From positions 1 through 64,000 of the forward strand of contig JBFMDN010000021.1 in the NCBI GenBank assembly GCA_040753915.1: 64,000 nt of DNA, read 5' to 3'. Each line of letters opens with the position of its first letter. Position 1 is the stretch's first letter. This document shows, one piece after another, positions 27,257 through 36,797 of this stretch. The DNA comes from JBFMDN01 sp040753915 (GTDB taxonomy: Bacteria; Desulfobacterota; Desulfomonilia; Desulfomonilales; Desulfomonilaceae). The notes beneath the pieces are model-generated. The model did not search any database. It had not been told where the DNA came from and saw only the letters and a program-made list of their open reading frames with translations. The position numbers and the translations under genes are program-made.

Positions 27257-28627
27257 TCATCCTCGACGCAAAAACACAGAGCTCCCTAACTCCTTGATAT
27301 GGCTTACTCCCACCACCTGCGCATCGTCGGGGTGTGGGCCCATACCTTGCGCACGATTGCCGGGTGATACGATACGGTTGTACCCCAGGCGCGTCCCTTC
27401 CCGTATCCTGTCCTGCGTTCGTGACACTCCTCGAATTTCTCCCGCGAGCCCGATCTCGCCGAACACCAGCGTGCGGGCCGGGACGATTCTGTCCGTGAAA
27501 GAAGAGAGCAGGGCGGTCGCAAGCGCCAGGTCCGTTGCGGGCTCCGTTGCTCGCACACCTCCGACCGCATTGACAAAGATGTCCTGATCGTTGAGGGTTA
27601 TGCCGAGCTTCTTCTCGATGACTGCTATGACAAGCGCGAGCCTTTGAGGATCGACTCCCAGGCAAGTCCTCCGCCCTTGGCCGGGAACTGGCCCCGAGAC
27701 AAGTGCCTGGATCTCGGCCAGAATCGGGCGCGTTCCCTCCACGAGCGCGGTCACGACGGACCCTGCTACGCCCTCCGGTCGCTCGGCAAGAAAGAGCTCA
27801 GAAGGGTTTGCAACCTCGGCGAGCCCGTTGTCCCGCATGTGAAAAACCCCGATCTCCGATGCCGAGCCAAAGCGGTTTTTTACGGCTCGGAGCACACGGT
27901 ACGGATGCCCCCGCTCCCCCTCGAAATAGAGCACCGTGTCCACCATGTGCTCCAACAGCTTGGGGCCTGCCAACACACCGTCTTTCGTTACGTGTCCCAC
28001 AATGAATGTTGCGCACCCTCCCTTCTTGGTCCACTCGAGTATTCGTCCTGCGGAATGGCGCACCTGGGACACAGTACCGGGTTGATTGTCCATCATCCGG
28101 CTGAACACGGACTGTATGGAATCGACGACCATCACTGTTGCTTGCACCTGTCCAATCCGATCGAGAATGGCTTCCAAGTCATTTTCTGCAAGGATAAGAA
28201 AGGTTCCCGAATCTACAGCCAGGCGGTTGGCACGCATCTTCAACTGTTCGAGTGATTCTTCGCCCGACACGTACAATACCGACTCGCCTCGAGCAGCAAG
28301 AGAGCCAAGGGCCTGCATCAGGAGGGTGCTTTTTCCAATGCCCGGATCGCCTCCCAGAAGGATCAGGCTCTTGCGAACGATCCCCCCTCCCAGGACGCGG
28401 TCCAACTCCTCGATTCCGGTTCGTATGCGAGCGTGCAGATCGTCAGGGATATCAACGAGAGACAACACGCTCTGCGGAATGCCGAGAGCGGGGCTGTGCG
28501 CTGATTTTGATCGTCGCGCTTCCTTTTCCACCACGGTGTTCCACTCCCCGCACCCAGGACACCGCCCCATCCACTTGGCCATCTCTCTTCCACACTCTGT
28601 GCAACTGAACAGAATGTCCGATTTCAC
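27257..28627 (-). CDS. radA: DNA repair protein RadA
   Basis: 456 residues. The N-terminal zinc finger (CTECGREMAKWMGRCPGC), Walker A (GGDPGIGKST), Walker B-like VVDSIQSV, the KNRFG motif and a C-terminal Lon-like domain are all present. RadA is a RecA-related helicase that extends D-loops in homologous recombination. I take GTG at 28627 as the start because GAGGGAG lies upstream and the zinc finger begins nine residues later. It is followed by the cupin regulator gene. Confidence 0.96.
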   Translation of the reverse strand: MKSDILFSCTECGREMAKWMGRCPGCGEWNTVVEKEARRSKSAHSPALGIPQSVLSLVDIPDDLHARIRTGIEELDRVLGGGIVRKSLILLGGDPGIGKSTLLMQALGSLAARGESVLYVSGEESLEQLKMRANRLAVDSGTFLILAENDLEAILDRIGQVQATVMVVDSIQSVFSRMMDNQPGTVSQVRHSAGRILEWTKKGGCATFIVGHVTKDGVLAGPKLLEHMVDTVLYFEGERGHPYRVLRAVKNRFGSASEIGVFHMRDNGLAEVANPSELFLAERPEGVAGSVVTALVEGTRPILAEIQALVSGPVPGQGRRTCLGVDPQRLALVIAVIEKKLGITLNDQDIFVNAVGGVRATEPATDLALATALLSSFTDRIVPARTLVFGEIGLAGEIRGVSRTQDRIREGTRLGYNRIVSPGNRAQGMGPHPDDAQVVGVSHIKELGSSVFLRRG

Positions 28628-28838
28628 TATCGAGCTCCCTCGTGAGTTTCTCTGTAGCTCTCTCTGTTCGGCCGGGTGTAGTTTCTCAGCCAAAGGTTTA
28701 CAATAGGAGCGAGATGTGGGCAAGAGGCAGGCTCGGCGATATTCCGCGCACTGAACGTGAATGGCACTTGCGTCAGGCGTACAGCTCGCAGAGAGCACGC
28801 CCCTGGTGTAGAATGGATGCGTCTCACTGAGGAGTACG

Positions 28839-29807
28839 ATGACCCGAATGGACGCTCGGCCCAAGAGGCCCCCACAGGACCGGAACAGGCGGTATCGCTC
28901 TCTTTCCTCCTGGCTCAAGGAAATGTTCAACGAGCCCGTGCGGAAGATCACCCTTGATGCCGGTCTGGGATGTCCAAATCGAGACGGCACGATAAGCACC
29001 AGCGGTTGCATCTACTGCAACCCTAGAGGGTCCGGGACGGGCGCTTTCAGAGAAGGGCTTACTGTCAGACAACAGATAGATCGGGGAATCGAATTTCTTT
29101 CCCGCCGCTATGGGTGTCACAAGTTCATCGCTTACTTTCAATCGTACACCAACACATATGCTGATCCCACTCGTCTGGCCACCCTTTACCGTGAAGCTCT
29201 CTCTCGGCCTGAGGTGGTAGGGCTGGCCGTGGGTACTCGCCCGGACTGTGCTCCCGATGACGTGCTGGATCTGCTGGTGGAAGTGACGAGAGGCAGAATG
29301 CTCTGGATTGAATACGGATTGCAATCTGTGCACGATTCCACGCTCCGGCTGATAAATCGAGGTCACGATGCCCACGCGTTTTTCGACGCAGTAGAACGGA
29401 CACACCAGCATGGGATTCTCACGGTGGCTCATCTCATACTCGGCCTGCCCGGAGAAGGTCTGGCGGAAATGGAGGACAGTGCCAGGGCGACAGCCGAGGC
29501 AGGCGTGCACGGCGTGAAGTTGCACCCTCTCTATGTGGTGCGAGGCACAGCCCTAGAAGATTTGTACATCCGGGGACTTTGGGAGCCAATGACCGAAGAT
29601 CAGGCTATCGACGCGACCCTCTCGCTCTTGGAGATATTACCTCCTGACCTTGTGATTCATCGCTTGACGTCCGACCCACACGCCGATGAGCTCGTCGCTC
29701 CCCACTGGATGCTCGACAAGAGACGTGTACGGAATCATCTTGTGGCGGAAATGGAGCGCAAAGACATCCAGCAGGGGAGTCGGCATGCGACAGAGCGATC
29801 CCTGTGA
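28839..29807 (+). CDS. Radical SAM protein, YhcC type (TIGR01212)
   Basis: 322 residues. The cluster motif CPNRDGTISTSGCIYC (CX11CX2C) with RGSGTGAF and YFQSYTNTYA places it in the YhcC/Elp3-like radical SAM family, whose function is unsettled. The conserved C-terminal HRLTSDP is also present. It starts 211 bases from radA, divergently transcribed. The ATG at 28839 could be replaced by one four codons further on. Confidence 0.9.
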   Translation: MTRMDARPKRPPQDRNRRYRSLSSWLKEMFNEPVRKITLDAGLGCPNRDGTISTSGCIYCNPRGSGTGAFREGLTVRQQIDRGIEFLSRRYGCHKFIAYFQSYTNTYADPTRLATLYREALSRPEVVGLAVGTRPDCAPDDVLDLLVEVTRGRMLWIEYGLQSVHDSTLRLINRGHDAHAFFDAVERTHQHGILTVAHLILGLPGEGLAEMEDSARATAEAGVHGVKLHPLYVVRGTALEDLYIRGLWEPMTEDQAIDATLSLLEILPPDLVIHRLTSDPHADELVAPHWMLDKRRVRNHLVAEMERKDIQQGSRHATERSL

Positions 29808-29976
29808 CATCACGCCTAACCCGAAGATTCTGTCGCTAGGGCTGTCTCCCATTTGTTGTAAGAGCGGCCCCTGACCGAGCTCCCTTATGCCTGCCGATGA
29901 TCGAGGTCCATTTCCACGCCACAAATGCTGGTGAGGCAACGCGGAAATTCAGAGCCCATGGGATTGTGAAACTATT

Positions 29977-30186
29977 CTATTCGAGGACGAATATGACTTC
30001 CGCCTTGACTCGGTACTCCTGAATTGCACCGGCCTCACACATAACCCGGAATTCGGTCACCTTCATTCCCGTAATGTTTCTGAGGGTCTTGTTGGCGCGA
30101 TCGAATGCTATCTTAATTGCATCGTCGAAGCTGGTCGGCGACGCCGCAATGACTTCCGTAACCCGCGCTACTCTTCCTTCTGGCAT
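29977..30186 (-). CDS. Dodecin family flavin-binding protein
   Basis: A 69-residue protein of the dodecin fold: VARVTEVIAASPTSFDDAIK and ITGMKVTEFRVMCEAGAIQEYRV are characteristic. Dodecins form dodecameric shells that store riboflavin or FMN. The ATG at 30184-30186 follows GGGAGGAAG by six bases, and a promoter lies 41 bases further up. This is a single-gene unit. Confidence 0.92.
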   Translation of the reverse strand: MPEGRVARVTEVIAASPTSFDDAIKIAFDRANKTLRNITGMKVTEFRVMCEAGAIQEYRVKAEVIFVLE

Positions 30187-30226
30187 AGTACTTCCTCCCT
30201 TAACCCCGGGTTGCCTCACTGACACT

Positions 30227-30255
30227 AGATTAGAAGTTAGCCCTCTCTTTGTCAA
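30227..30255 (-). promoter_or_regulatory. Putative sigma-70 promoter of the dodecin gene
   Basis: On the minus strand TTGACA (30255-30250) and TAATCT (30232-30227) are separated by 17 bases. The expected start gives a leader of about 35 bases to the ATG. Confidence 0.55.
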
Positions 30256-30457
30256 ACGATTCTTGGCAGCTACAGGAATGCGCATTGAAAAAAGGCACGG
30301 GCTCAATTCGCATACCGGGCAACAATCGACCACTTAGAAGGCCAGGTCTGCGTTTCCCCAACTTGTCAGCCGATGGCTCGCCGGCCTTCTCCTGCGAAGG
30401 GTAGCCACACAGATTCAATCACTGTGAGCGTGATCCACGAGGTCGAGCTTGTATTGG

Positions 30458-31195
30458 TCAGCCCTTTCCCGATTCCAAAGAGCGAAGCTTAGCCAATTCG
30501 GATTTGGTTAACGGGCGCCATGTCCCTGTCGGAAGCGACCCGAGGGTAAGCGGTCCGAATGCGATCCTTCTGATTTTCCGGACTGGATTGCGGACTCTTG
30601 CGAAGATGCGCTTGATTTCGTTTTTCTTGCCTTCGAACAGAACGACCTTAATCCACGTCGACGTCTTCTGTGTCTTGATCACCGTCCAGCTCACGTCGCC
30701 GACGCGGTCGCCTTCGCCAATGCTCATTCCAGGGCGGATCATCGCCAAGCTCTTGTCATCGGGTGTTCCTTTGACTTTCACCATGTATGTACGGGGAATG
30801 TGGCTGGACGGATGGCTCATCTTCTGCGCCAGTGATCCGTCGTTGGTGAGAAGCATGAGCCCTTCCGCGTCGAAATCGAGTCTCCCTACGGTAAACAGCT
30901 TGCGCTTGAGAGGCTTTATCAGGTCTCCCACGCACGGCCTGCCCTCAGGATCGCTCATAGTCGAGACCACGGAGCGGGGCTTGTTGAACAAGTAGTACAC
31001 CTTCTCTGCTTCGAGCTTGGGGATAAGCTTGCCATCAACCTTGATGTGGTCCTTGGAAGGATCGGCAGTTACCGTAGGATCCGTGACCACCTGGCCATTG
31101 AGGGTGACCCGCCCTTCACGGATCATCTCCTCGGCTTTCCTTCGTGATTCTATTCCGGCGTCACGAATAATCAGGTGGATCTTCTGCAGTGCCAT
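30458..31195 (-). CDS. RsuA/RluB family pseudouridine synthase
   Basis: 245 residues. An N-terminal S4 RNA-binding domain (about 3-60; IRDAGIESRRKAEEMI and GRVTLNGQ) is followed by the catalytic domain with GRLDFDAEGLMLLTNDG, where Asp is the catalytic residue. RluB and RsuA members isomerise uridine in 23S or 16S rRNA; the sequence resembles the RluB group, but I leave the symbol open. The ATG at 31195 is used because residues upstream of it are not family-like. It lies 37 bases after the MDR gene and may share its transcript. Confidence 0.9.
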   Translation of the reverse strand: MALQKIHLIIRDAGIESRRKAEEMIREGRVTLNGQVVTDPTVTADPSKDHIKVDGKLIPKLEAEKVYYLFNKPRSVVSTMSDPEGRPCVGDLIKPLKRKLFTVGRLDFDAEGLMLLTNDGSLAQKMSHPSSHIPRTYMVKVKGTPDDKSLAMIRPGMSIGEGDRVGDVSWTVIKTQKTSTWIKVVLFEGKKNEIKRIFARVRNPVRKIRRIAFGPLTLGSLPTGTWRPLTKSELAKLRSLESGKG

Positions 31196-31232
31196 TTGCG
31201 TTTTCACTCCGAGGTCAGGGCGAGCCGAGCGG

Positions 31233-32459
31233 TCACACAACGTGGTGAAAAATCACCTTCACGGCTCGTTGTGCAGCTCGGTCTTCCAGCGTGGCAAAGG
31301 CCTGCTGGTATTGGTCAAGTGGAAATCGATGGCTCACAAGGTCGTCGACAGGAAAGGGGTGACGCTCCATAAGAGTCGCTGCTGCGTCGAACGCGTTCAC
31401 TTTGTCTCCATCGAACAATACACTGTTGGACCAACCGGGTCCGAGGATCTTCACGGCCTTGTGCCAAATTGGTCCAATGTCCAGTGCCCGTATCTGCTTC
31501 AGAGCGCTCAGTACGAACCGCTTGCCCTCTCCAGCGAAGCGTAGCCCCTTTTCTACAAAATGGGCGGCTCCAGAAGTCTCGTACACGACATCGGCCCCGC
31601 CGTGGAGGGTGATACTACCAACCCTTGGATAGCTCACGGAGCCGCCCACAAATTCCGCCACGTCTTCGTACACAGCTCCCGATGTGTCAGCAAGCGTCGC
31701 AGTGCTCTGAGTAAGCTTACGGGCCAGAGCCACCTCGAAGGGATGCTCGGCCACAATCATGACGTTAACATCATAGCCGAAAATCTCGAGAACCATGACA
31801 GTGAGCAGACCGAGGGAGCCACAGCCCATGACGATCACTCTGTCGCCTGAGCTGGGAGGATTGTGAAGGACTGTTCTGACAGCGCGTGCCAGTTCCGGGA
31901 GCAGGACCGCGGTCTCGGTTTCCATGGTGTCGGACAGGGGATGAATCTGGCTGTGATGCGCTATGAATACGTCCCCCCACCCTCCGCCAGTGTCCGGACA
32001 TGCGCCTATCATCATTCCCGGTCCCACCACTCCTCTGTTGAAACTTCTGCAACAGTGCGGCTCACCCCGCGAGCATGACGGACACGGTGGATCCACCTGT
32101 CGCTGCGTGCACGCTAGGAGCGGGTCCACGACAACCCGTTGCCCCAACTCTATTGGCTGCACGCTGCGCCCTGCTTCAACCACAATGCCAACGTTCTCGT
32201 TGCCGGGCACGAAGGGGAGCTCAAGGAAAGGCCCGAAGGACGAGATGTCATGGTAGACGATCATGCCCTCGTCCATGTCCGATATACCCGACATAATTGA
32301 CCGAACCTTCACCCACTGGGGAGAAACAAGCTCCGGCTCCGGTTCCTCCCCGAGTCGAAACGTGATTCCACTCGTGAGACCGCTTCGACGCAAAATGGTC
32401 GATTTAACCCGATCCCACGCTTCCTTCTTGATATTCAAGGCGGCAGTCAAGGCCTTCAT
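31233..32459 (-). CDS. MDR-family dehydrogenase-like protein without catalytic zinc ligands
   Basis: 408 residues of the medium-chain dehydrogenase/reductase fold: GroES-like N-terminus, then a Rossmann domain (VIVMGCGSLGLLTV). In zinc enzymes the catalytic Cys and His lie in CGxxD and GHE; here these read SGISDMD and GNE, so two of three ligands are missing. The structural zinc loop seems partly kept (CPSC and CC near 125-140). The protein may therefore catalyse a zinc-free reaction or have another role. It lies upstream of the pseudouridine synthase gene in the same direction. The closest named class cannot be given. Confidence 0.82.
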   Translation of the reverse strand: MKALTAALNIKKEAWDRVKSTILRRSGLTSGITFRLGEEPEPELVSPQWVKVRSIMSGISDMDEGMIVYHDISSFGPFLELPFVPGNENVGIVVEAGRSVQPIELGQRVVVDPLLACTQRQVDPPCPSCSRGEPHCCRSFNRGVVGPGMMIGACPDTGGGWGDVFIAHHSQIHPLSDTMETETAVLLPELARAVRTVLHNPPSSGDRVIVMGCGSLGLLTVMVLEIFGYDVNVMIVAEHPFEVALARKLTQSTATLADTSGAVYEDVAEFVGGSVSYPRVGSITLHGGADVVYETSGAAHFVEKGLRFAGEGKRFVLSALKQIRALDIGPIWHKAVKILGPGWSNSVLFDGDKVNAFDAAATLMERHPFPVDDLVSHRFPLDQYQQAFATLEDRAAQRAVKVIFHHVV

Positions 32460-32692
32460 ATAATCGAACCTCCAGGCCGGAACCGCGCTTTGATTCTGCA
32501 GATCATGCGCTGTTGATCGAGATGGGCAGAGCTACACATGGTACCCTCTGCTCAGCCCTTTCTCGGGATAACTATCCTACGGGGCATGATCCGAAAGCAA
32601 GCATAATCCCGCGGCAGCACAAAGGGGGATGCGTCCAGTCGTCCTTGACATCGATCCGGGCATTAAACATCTTTTTGGTTAGAGCAGACAAA

Positions 32693-32721
32693 TTGCCTGG
32701 AGCTTGTTTCCATGGTAATAT
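32693..32721 (+). promoter_or_regulatory. Putative promoter of ftsH
   Basis: TTGCCT (32693-32698) and TAATAT (32716-32721) are separated by 17 bases, about 38 bases before the ftsH start. The rest of the 32460-32692 stretch holds nothing I can support. Confidence 0.4.
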
Positions 32722-32759
32722 CCTTGTACGTAGCCAAAAAGTAAGCAAGGGGAGTTTTC

Positions 32760-34685
32760 TTGAACAGCATTTACAAGAACCTGGGCCTGTGGCTGGTTAT
32801 TTGCTTGGTGATGATATTTCTCTTCCACCTGTTTAACCAACCAAAGTCGCCGCAGAAAGAGATTTCCTATAGCCAGTTTCGTCAGGAGCTGGAGCAAGGG
32901 TCCATAAAATCTGTGACAATGCAGAGCAACCGCATTCGCGGAACCTACGTTGACGGGAGCGGAACATTTCGAACCGTCGCACCCCGAGATGCGGACCTCG
33001 TCCCTGCCTTGATCAAGCAAAAGGTGGACATTCAGGTCCTCCCCGAAGACGATAACCCCTGGTACCTGACGGCACTCATATCATGGCTCCCCATGATATT
33101 TCTCATAGCGATCTTTGTCTTTTTCATGCGACAGATGCAGGCGGGCGGCGGGAAGGCCATGAGCTTCGGGAAGAGTCGGGCGAGACTCATCACGGAGTCA
33201 CAGAACAAGGTGACCTTTCAGGACGTTGCCGGAGTTGAAGAGGCGAAGGAAGAGCTCCACGAGATCATTGAATTCCTGAGAGATCCCAAAAAGTTTACCC
33301 GCCTGGGAGGAAAGATTCCCAAAGGTGTCCTGCTGATGGGGGCGCCGGGAACAGGCAAGACTCTGCTCGCCAAAGCTGTGGCAGGCGAAGCCAACGTCCC
33401 CTTCTTCTCTATTTCCGGCTCGGATTTCGTCGAGATGTTCGTAGGTGTGGGTGCATCCCGCGTGAGAGATCTGTTCATCCAGGGCAAGAAGAACGCGCCA
33501 TGCATCATCTTCATCGATGAGATCGACGCTGTTGGGAGGCATAGAGGAGCTGGATTGGGGGGCGGACATGACGAGAGAGAGCAAACGCTCAACCAGTTGC
33601 TCGTGGAAATGGACGGATTCGAGACCAATGAGGGTGTAATCCTCGTCGCGGCAACGAACCGGCCGGACGTTCTGGACCCGGCTCTTCTGAGACCGGGAAG
33701 ATTCGACAGGCAGGTCGTCGTGCCTCCGCCCGACATCCGAGGTCGAACGGCAATCCTGGAGGTCCATACCCGAAAGACCCCCACAGCGAAGGACGTGAAC
33801 CTCGAAACCATCAGCCGCGGAACTCCCGGCTTCTCCGGGGCGGATCTTGCCAATCTTGTCAATGAGGCTGCGCTGAATGCCGCCAGACGCAATCGGAATC
33901 AAATCGAAATGGTGGATTTCGAGTTTGCCAAAGACAAGGTCTTGATGGGGGGAGAGCGAAGAAGCCTCGTCATTAGTTACGAAGAGAGAAAAACCACTGC
34001 GTATCATGAGGCTGGCCATGCCTTTGTGGCGCGCACGTTGCCCCATACGGACCCCATTCATAAGGTTACGATCATTCCTCGGGGTCGAGCACTCGGAGTG
34101 ACCCAGCAATTGCCCATTGACGACAGGCACAACTACACCAAGGAATTTCTGTTGAGCCAGATTGCGGTCTTAATGGGAGGTAGAGCGGCCGAAGAGATCT
34201 TCCTTGGGCAAGTGACCACCGGTGCCGGTAACGACATTCAGCGAGCAACGGAAATATCGAGAAAGATGGTGTGCGAATGGGGCATGAGCGAAGTGTTGGG
34301 ACCGCTCAGCTTCGGTCAGAAAGAGGAGCAGATCTTCCTCGGCAAGGAATTTGCCCGACACCGCGACTATTCTGAGGACGTGGCAATCAACATTGACAGA
34401 GAAATCATGAGAATTGTCAATGACAATTTCGAGTTGGCCAAGAAGGTCATGCAGGAGAACAAAGAAGCGGTGGAACGGATCGCCCATGCGTTGCTTGAGC
34501 GAGAAACCCTCGACGCCTCTCAGATTGAAGCCCTGATCGAGGGACGTGATCTGCCACCCCTGGAGGAACAACGGTCAGATGAGCAGGGGAGCGCAGGTCC
34601 GGTCGATCTTACACCGATTGACGACGGGAGCCCCGTCGTTGGCGGAGCTGCGCCGCGAGGAGCACCGGATCCCAAGAAAATCTGA
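32760..34685 (+). CDS. ftsH: ATP-dependent zinc metalloprotease FtsH
   Basis: 641 residues. Two membrane helices (about 8-25 and 101-123) flank a periplasmic domain. The AAA+ domain has GAPGTGKT, IIFIDEIDAVGRHRG and the second region of homology (LLRPGRFDRQV). The protease active site is HEAGH. FtsH degrades misfolded membrane proteins and regulators at the inner membrane. The start is TTG at 32760, after GGGGAG. It has its own promoter, and a terminator follows at 34776. Confidence 0.97.
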   Translation: MNSIYKNLGLWLVICLVMIFLFHLFNQPKSPQKEISYSQFRQELEQGSIKSVTMQSNRIRGTYVDGSGTFRTVAPRDADLVPALIKQKVDIQVLPEDDNPWYLTALISWLPMIFLIAIFVFFMRQMQAGGGKAMSFGKSRARLITESQNKVTFQDVAGVEEAKEELHEIIEFLRDPKKFTRLGGKIPKGVLLMGAPGTGKTLLAKAVAGEANVPFFSISGSDFVEMFVGVGASRVRDLFIQGKKNAPCIIFIDEIDAVGRHRGAGLGGGHDEREQTLNQLLVEMDGFETNEGVILVAATNRPDVLDPALLRPGRFDRQVVVPPPDIRGRTAILEVHTRKTPTAKDVNLETISRGTPGFSGADLANLVNEAALNAARRNRNQIEMVDFEFAKDKVLMGGERRSLVISYEERKTTAYHEAGHAFVARTLPHTDPIHKVTIIPRGRALGVTQQLPIDDRHNYTKEFLLSQIAVLMGGRAAEEIFLGQVTTGAGNDIQRATEISRKMVCEWGMSEVLGPLSFGQKEEQIFLGKEFARHRDYSEDVAINIDREIMRIVNDNFELAKKVMQENKEAVERIAHALLERETLDASQIEALIEGRDLPPLEEQRSDEQGSAGPVDLTPIDDGSPVVGGAAPRGAPDPKKI

Positions 34686-34775
34686 CCTGGCGCACGATGG
34701 CGAAAGCACTGTTGCGCAGCCACGCGCAACGCTGTTGACGTGAACATAGTGCGTCACATTGAAGTGTGCGGCAAG

Positions 34776-34805
34776 GGGCGGGTTTCCAACCCGCCCTTTC
34801 TTTAA
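34776..34805 (+). terminator. Terminator after ftsH
   Basis: GGGCGGGTT (34776-34784) and AACCCGCCC (34788-34796) form a 9-bp stem, followed by TTTCTTT. Confidence 0.85.
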
Positions 34806-34835
34806 GGTGATTTTAAGCCCGACAGAGATGCCTTC

Positions 34836-35714
34836 ATGACACCAGATAGCCAAACGAGTCTGAAAGCCCTGCCTCAACCGTTTTCGCGGCCGGGTGATTC
34901 CGCTCGAACCCTCGTGATGGGCGTTGTCAACGTCACCCCTGACTCCTTCTCGGACGGAGGGGTCCACCTTGACCCGGACGTGGCCATTGCAGCCGCGATT
35001 CGCATGCTCGACGACGGCGCGGACATTATCGACGTGGGCGGTGAATCTACACGGCCGGGGTCCGAAGAAATCCCCATCTCGGTGGAAATCGAGCGAACTA
35101 TGCCCGTAATCTCCGGAATTCGATCCTTGAGACCGGAAGCGATCATATCCATCGATACGAGGCGCAGGCCTGTGGCTGAGGCTGCTATTTCGTCGGGCGC
35201 GGTAATCATCAACGACGTGGCAGGATTTCGGGACGACCCGGGGCTCGTGGACCTTGCCCGCGAATCGGAAGCCGGCCTAGTAGTTATGCACATGCTTGGA
35301 AGACCCAAGACCATGCAAGCTGACATCCACTACAACTCATTTCCCGGCGATATCTTCGAGTTTTTTCAGGAGAGAATTCAGACTCTGGAGTCTGCAGGGA
35401 TAGACCCGAGCAAGATCGTCATCGATCCGGGGATAGGATTCGGGAAGACCTTCGATCAGAACTTGACTTTGCTCAACAGGCTGGATTTCTTCCTCCCGCT
35501 GAAGAAGCCACTGCTCGTTGGGTCTTCGCGGAAGGCATTTATCGGCAAAATCCTCGACTTGCCGGAGCCCGCGTCCAGAGACGTGGGGACGATGGCCACC
35601 GTGGCTGCGGCTGTGCTGAGAGGAGCTTCAATAGTCAGGGTGCACGATGTGGCTTCCGCTGTGCACGTGTGCCGAGTAACCGATGCCATACTGAGGGAAA
35701 GAGTCGCTTTATGA
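34836..35714 (+). CDS. folP: Dihydropteroate synthase
   Basis: 292 residues with family motifs MGVVNVTPDSFSDGG, GGESTRPGS, SIDTRRRPV, INDVAGFRDD and LVGSSRKAFIG. It joins 4-aminobenzoate to 6-hydroxymethyl-dihydropterin diphosphate in folate synthesis. It overlaps acpS by four bases (ATGA at 35711-35714). An upstream terminator separates it from ftsH, although these genes are often linked. Confidence 0.97.
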   Translation: MTPDSQTSLKALPQPFSRPGDSARTLVMGVVNVTPDSFSDGGVHLDPDVAIAAAIRMLDDGADIIDVGGESTRPGSEEIPISVEIERTMPVISGIRSLRPEAIISIDTRRRPVAEAAISSGAVIINDVAGFRDDPGLVDLARESEAGLVVMHMLGRPKTMQADIHYNSFPGDIFEFFQERIQTLESAGIDPSKIVIDPGIGFGKTFDQNLTLLNRLDFFLPLKKPLLVGSSRKAFIGKILDLPEPASRDVGTMATVAAAVLRGASIVRVHDVASAVHVCRVTDAILRERVAL

Positions 35715-36094
35715 TCATTGGAGTGGGCGTGGACCTGGTGGATATCTCGCGCATGAGGCGATCCCTGAATACACGTTGCGCAGAGTCTTTCATCAAACGG
35801 GTTTTCTCAGCGGAGGAGATTGCCGCGTCCCGGAGAGCCGCCAGACCCGTAGAGGCCCTGGCAGCGAGATTTGCCGCCAAGGAGGCGCTAGCCAAGGCCC
35901 TTGGGACAGGCTTCTCCCGTGGTATTGCACCTGGGGGAATCGTTGTCCGGAGAACAGAAACGAGTCGACCGTCCATCGAGTTGATCGGACCCACGCGAGA
36001 AGCCGCGGTAGCTATGAGAATTGGACCGATCCACGTTTCTCTAACCCATACGCCTCGTGCTGCCTGTGCGATGGTGGTGGTGGAGAGCCTATAG
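35711..36094 (+). CDS. acpS: Holo-[acyl-carrier-protein] synthase
   Basis: 127 residues starting MIIGVGVDLVDISRMR, with the metal-binding Asp in GVDLV and the RFAAKEALAKALG motif. It transfers the phosphopantetheine arm from CoA to acyl carrier protein. The ATG at 35711 overlaps the folP stop, showing coupling. A MITE-like element begins only two or three bases after the stop codon, which shows a close insertion without disruption. Confidence 0.95.
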   Translation: MIIGVGVDLVDISRMRRSLNTRCAESFIKRVFSAEEIAASRRAARPVEALAARFAAKEALAKALGTGFSRGIAPGGIVVRRTETSRPSIELIGPTREAAVAMRIGPIHVSLTHTPRAACAMVVVESL

Positions 36095-36096
36095 AA

Positions 36097-36290
36097 AAAT
36101 GTCTCAAAACTCGGGACACACCAAAAATCGTAGCACGATTGAGCGTCGATGCGTGGAGAGGCACCTCATTCCAACTCTCTCCCCGAGGGAGATGGAGCCG
36201 GCAGGATCCCGTCTCCCCCGTTTCTGAGGAGACGGGCGGGGTGAGGGGGGTGCCACGATCATCACAGGCTGCCGGCTTTTGGGACACTTT
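36097..36290. mobile_element. MITE-like element, copy 2
   Basis: Same ends and interior as the element at 15859-16053: GTCTCAAAACTCGGGACAC at the left, CCGGCTTTTGGGACAC at the right, and the CACC/GGTG-rich interior hairpin. The two copies differ at many positions in the interior and little at the ends. It lies directly after acpS. Confidence 0.75.
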
Positions 36291-36358
36291 CAGAGGGATT
36301 TTCCTTCGGGTGGCTCACGCCAGGGCTGTTGCCAGAAAAAAGATCGTGGGCAGAATCG

Positions 36359-36652
36359 TCAATCCAAATTCTCCATTTCCCTATCCCATTCTTTCCAAAA
36401 CCGTCGTTCACAATCCGCCACGCATCGAGCGTACATGTTGGCAAGCTGGCGTCCAATGCCTCCGAAGCCTCGGCCGCCTCGGCCGGCATACTCCTCAATC
36501 CAGCTCTTGCACTCTCTCAAGCATTCTTCTCGGGTCTCGGACGACGATTGATGCAGTGTTGTGCCCGTTTCCGCCAGAGCGGTGAGTGCAGGAACTGCCA
36601 TGACCGCAGCGAATGCAATGGCAAACGCAAACCATCCTGCAATTCGCTTCAT
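36359..36652 (-). CDS. Small secreted Cys-containing protein
   Basis: 97 residues from the ATG at 36652. A clear signal peptide (about 1-27, ending ALTALAETG) is followed by a helical mature part with four cysteines in two pairs (ECLRECKSW and ARCVADCER), spaced CX3C and CX3C. This pattern is consistent with two disulfides linking two helices. I do not recognise a family. Other in-frame ATGs lie three and eleven codons upstream. The gene is alone. Confidence 0.65.
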   Translation of the reverse strand: MKRIAGWFAFAIAFAAVMAVPALTALAETGTTLHQSSSETREECLRECKSWIEEYAGRGGRGFGGIGRQLANMYARCVADCERRFWKEWDREMENLD

Positions 36653-36797
36653 TGTCCTCATACCTTTCGTTGGGCCTTCAAACATCGACAGGCCCCTCCG
36701 GACCCGATTCGGGTCATGACTTACTTTTGTCGACACCGGCCTACGGCCGATGTTCCGATCGGTAGTGCCTCCTCAGCCCATGGCCGGGCTGACAGGC

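Noticed and set aside
28741..28775. A fourth partial copy of the dispersed repeat (GCACTGAA...TGGCA)
   Set aside because: Similarity covers only about 30 bases with many mismatches; chance cannot be excluded.
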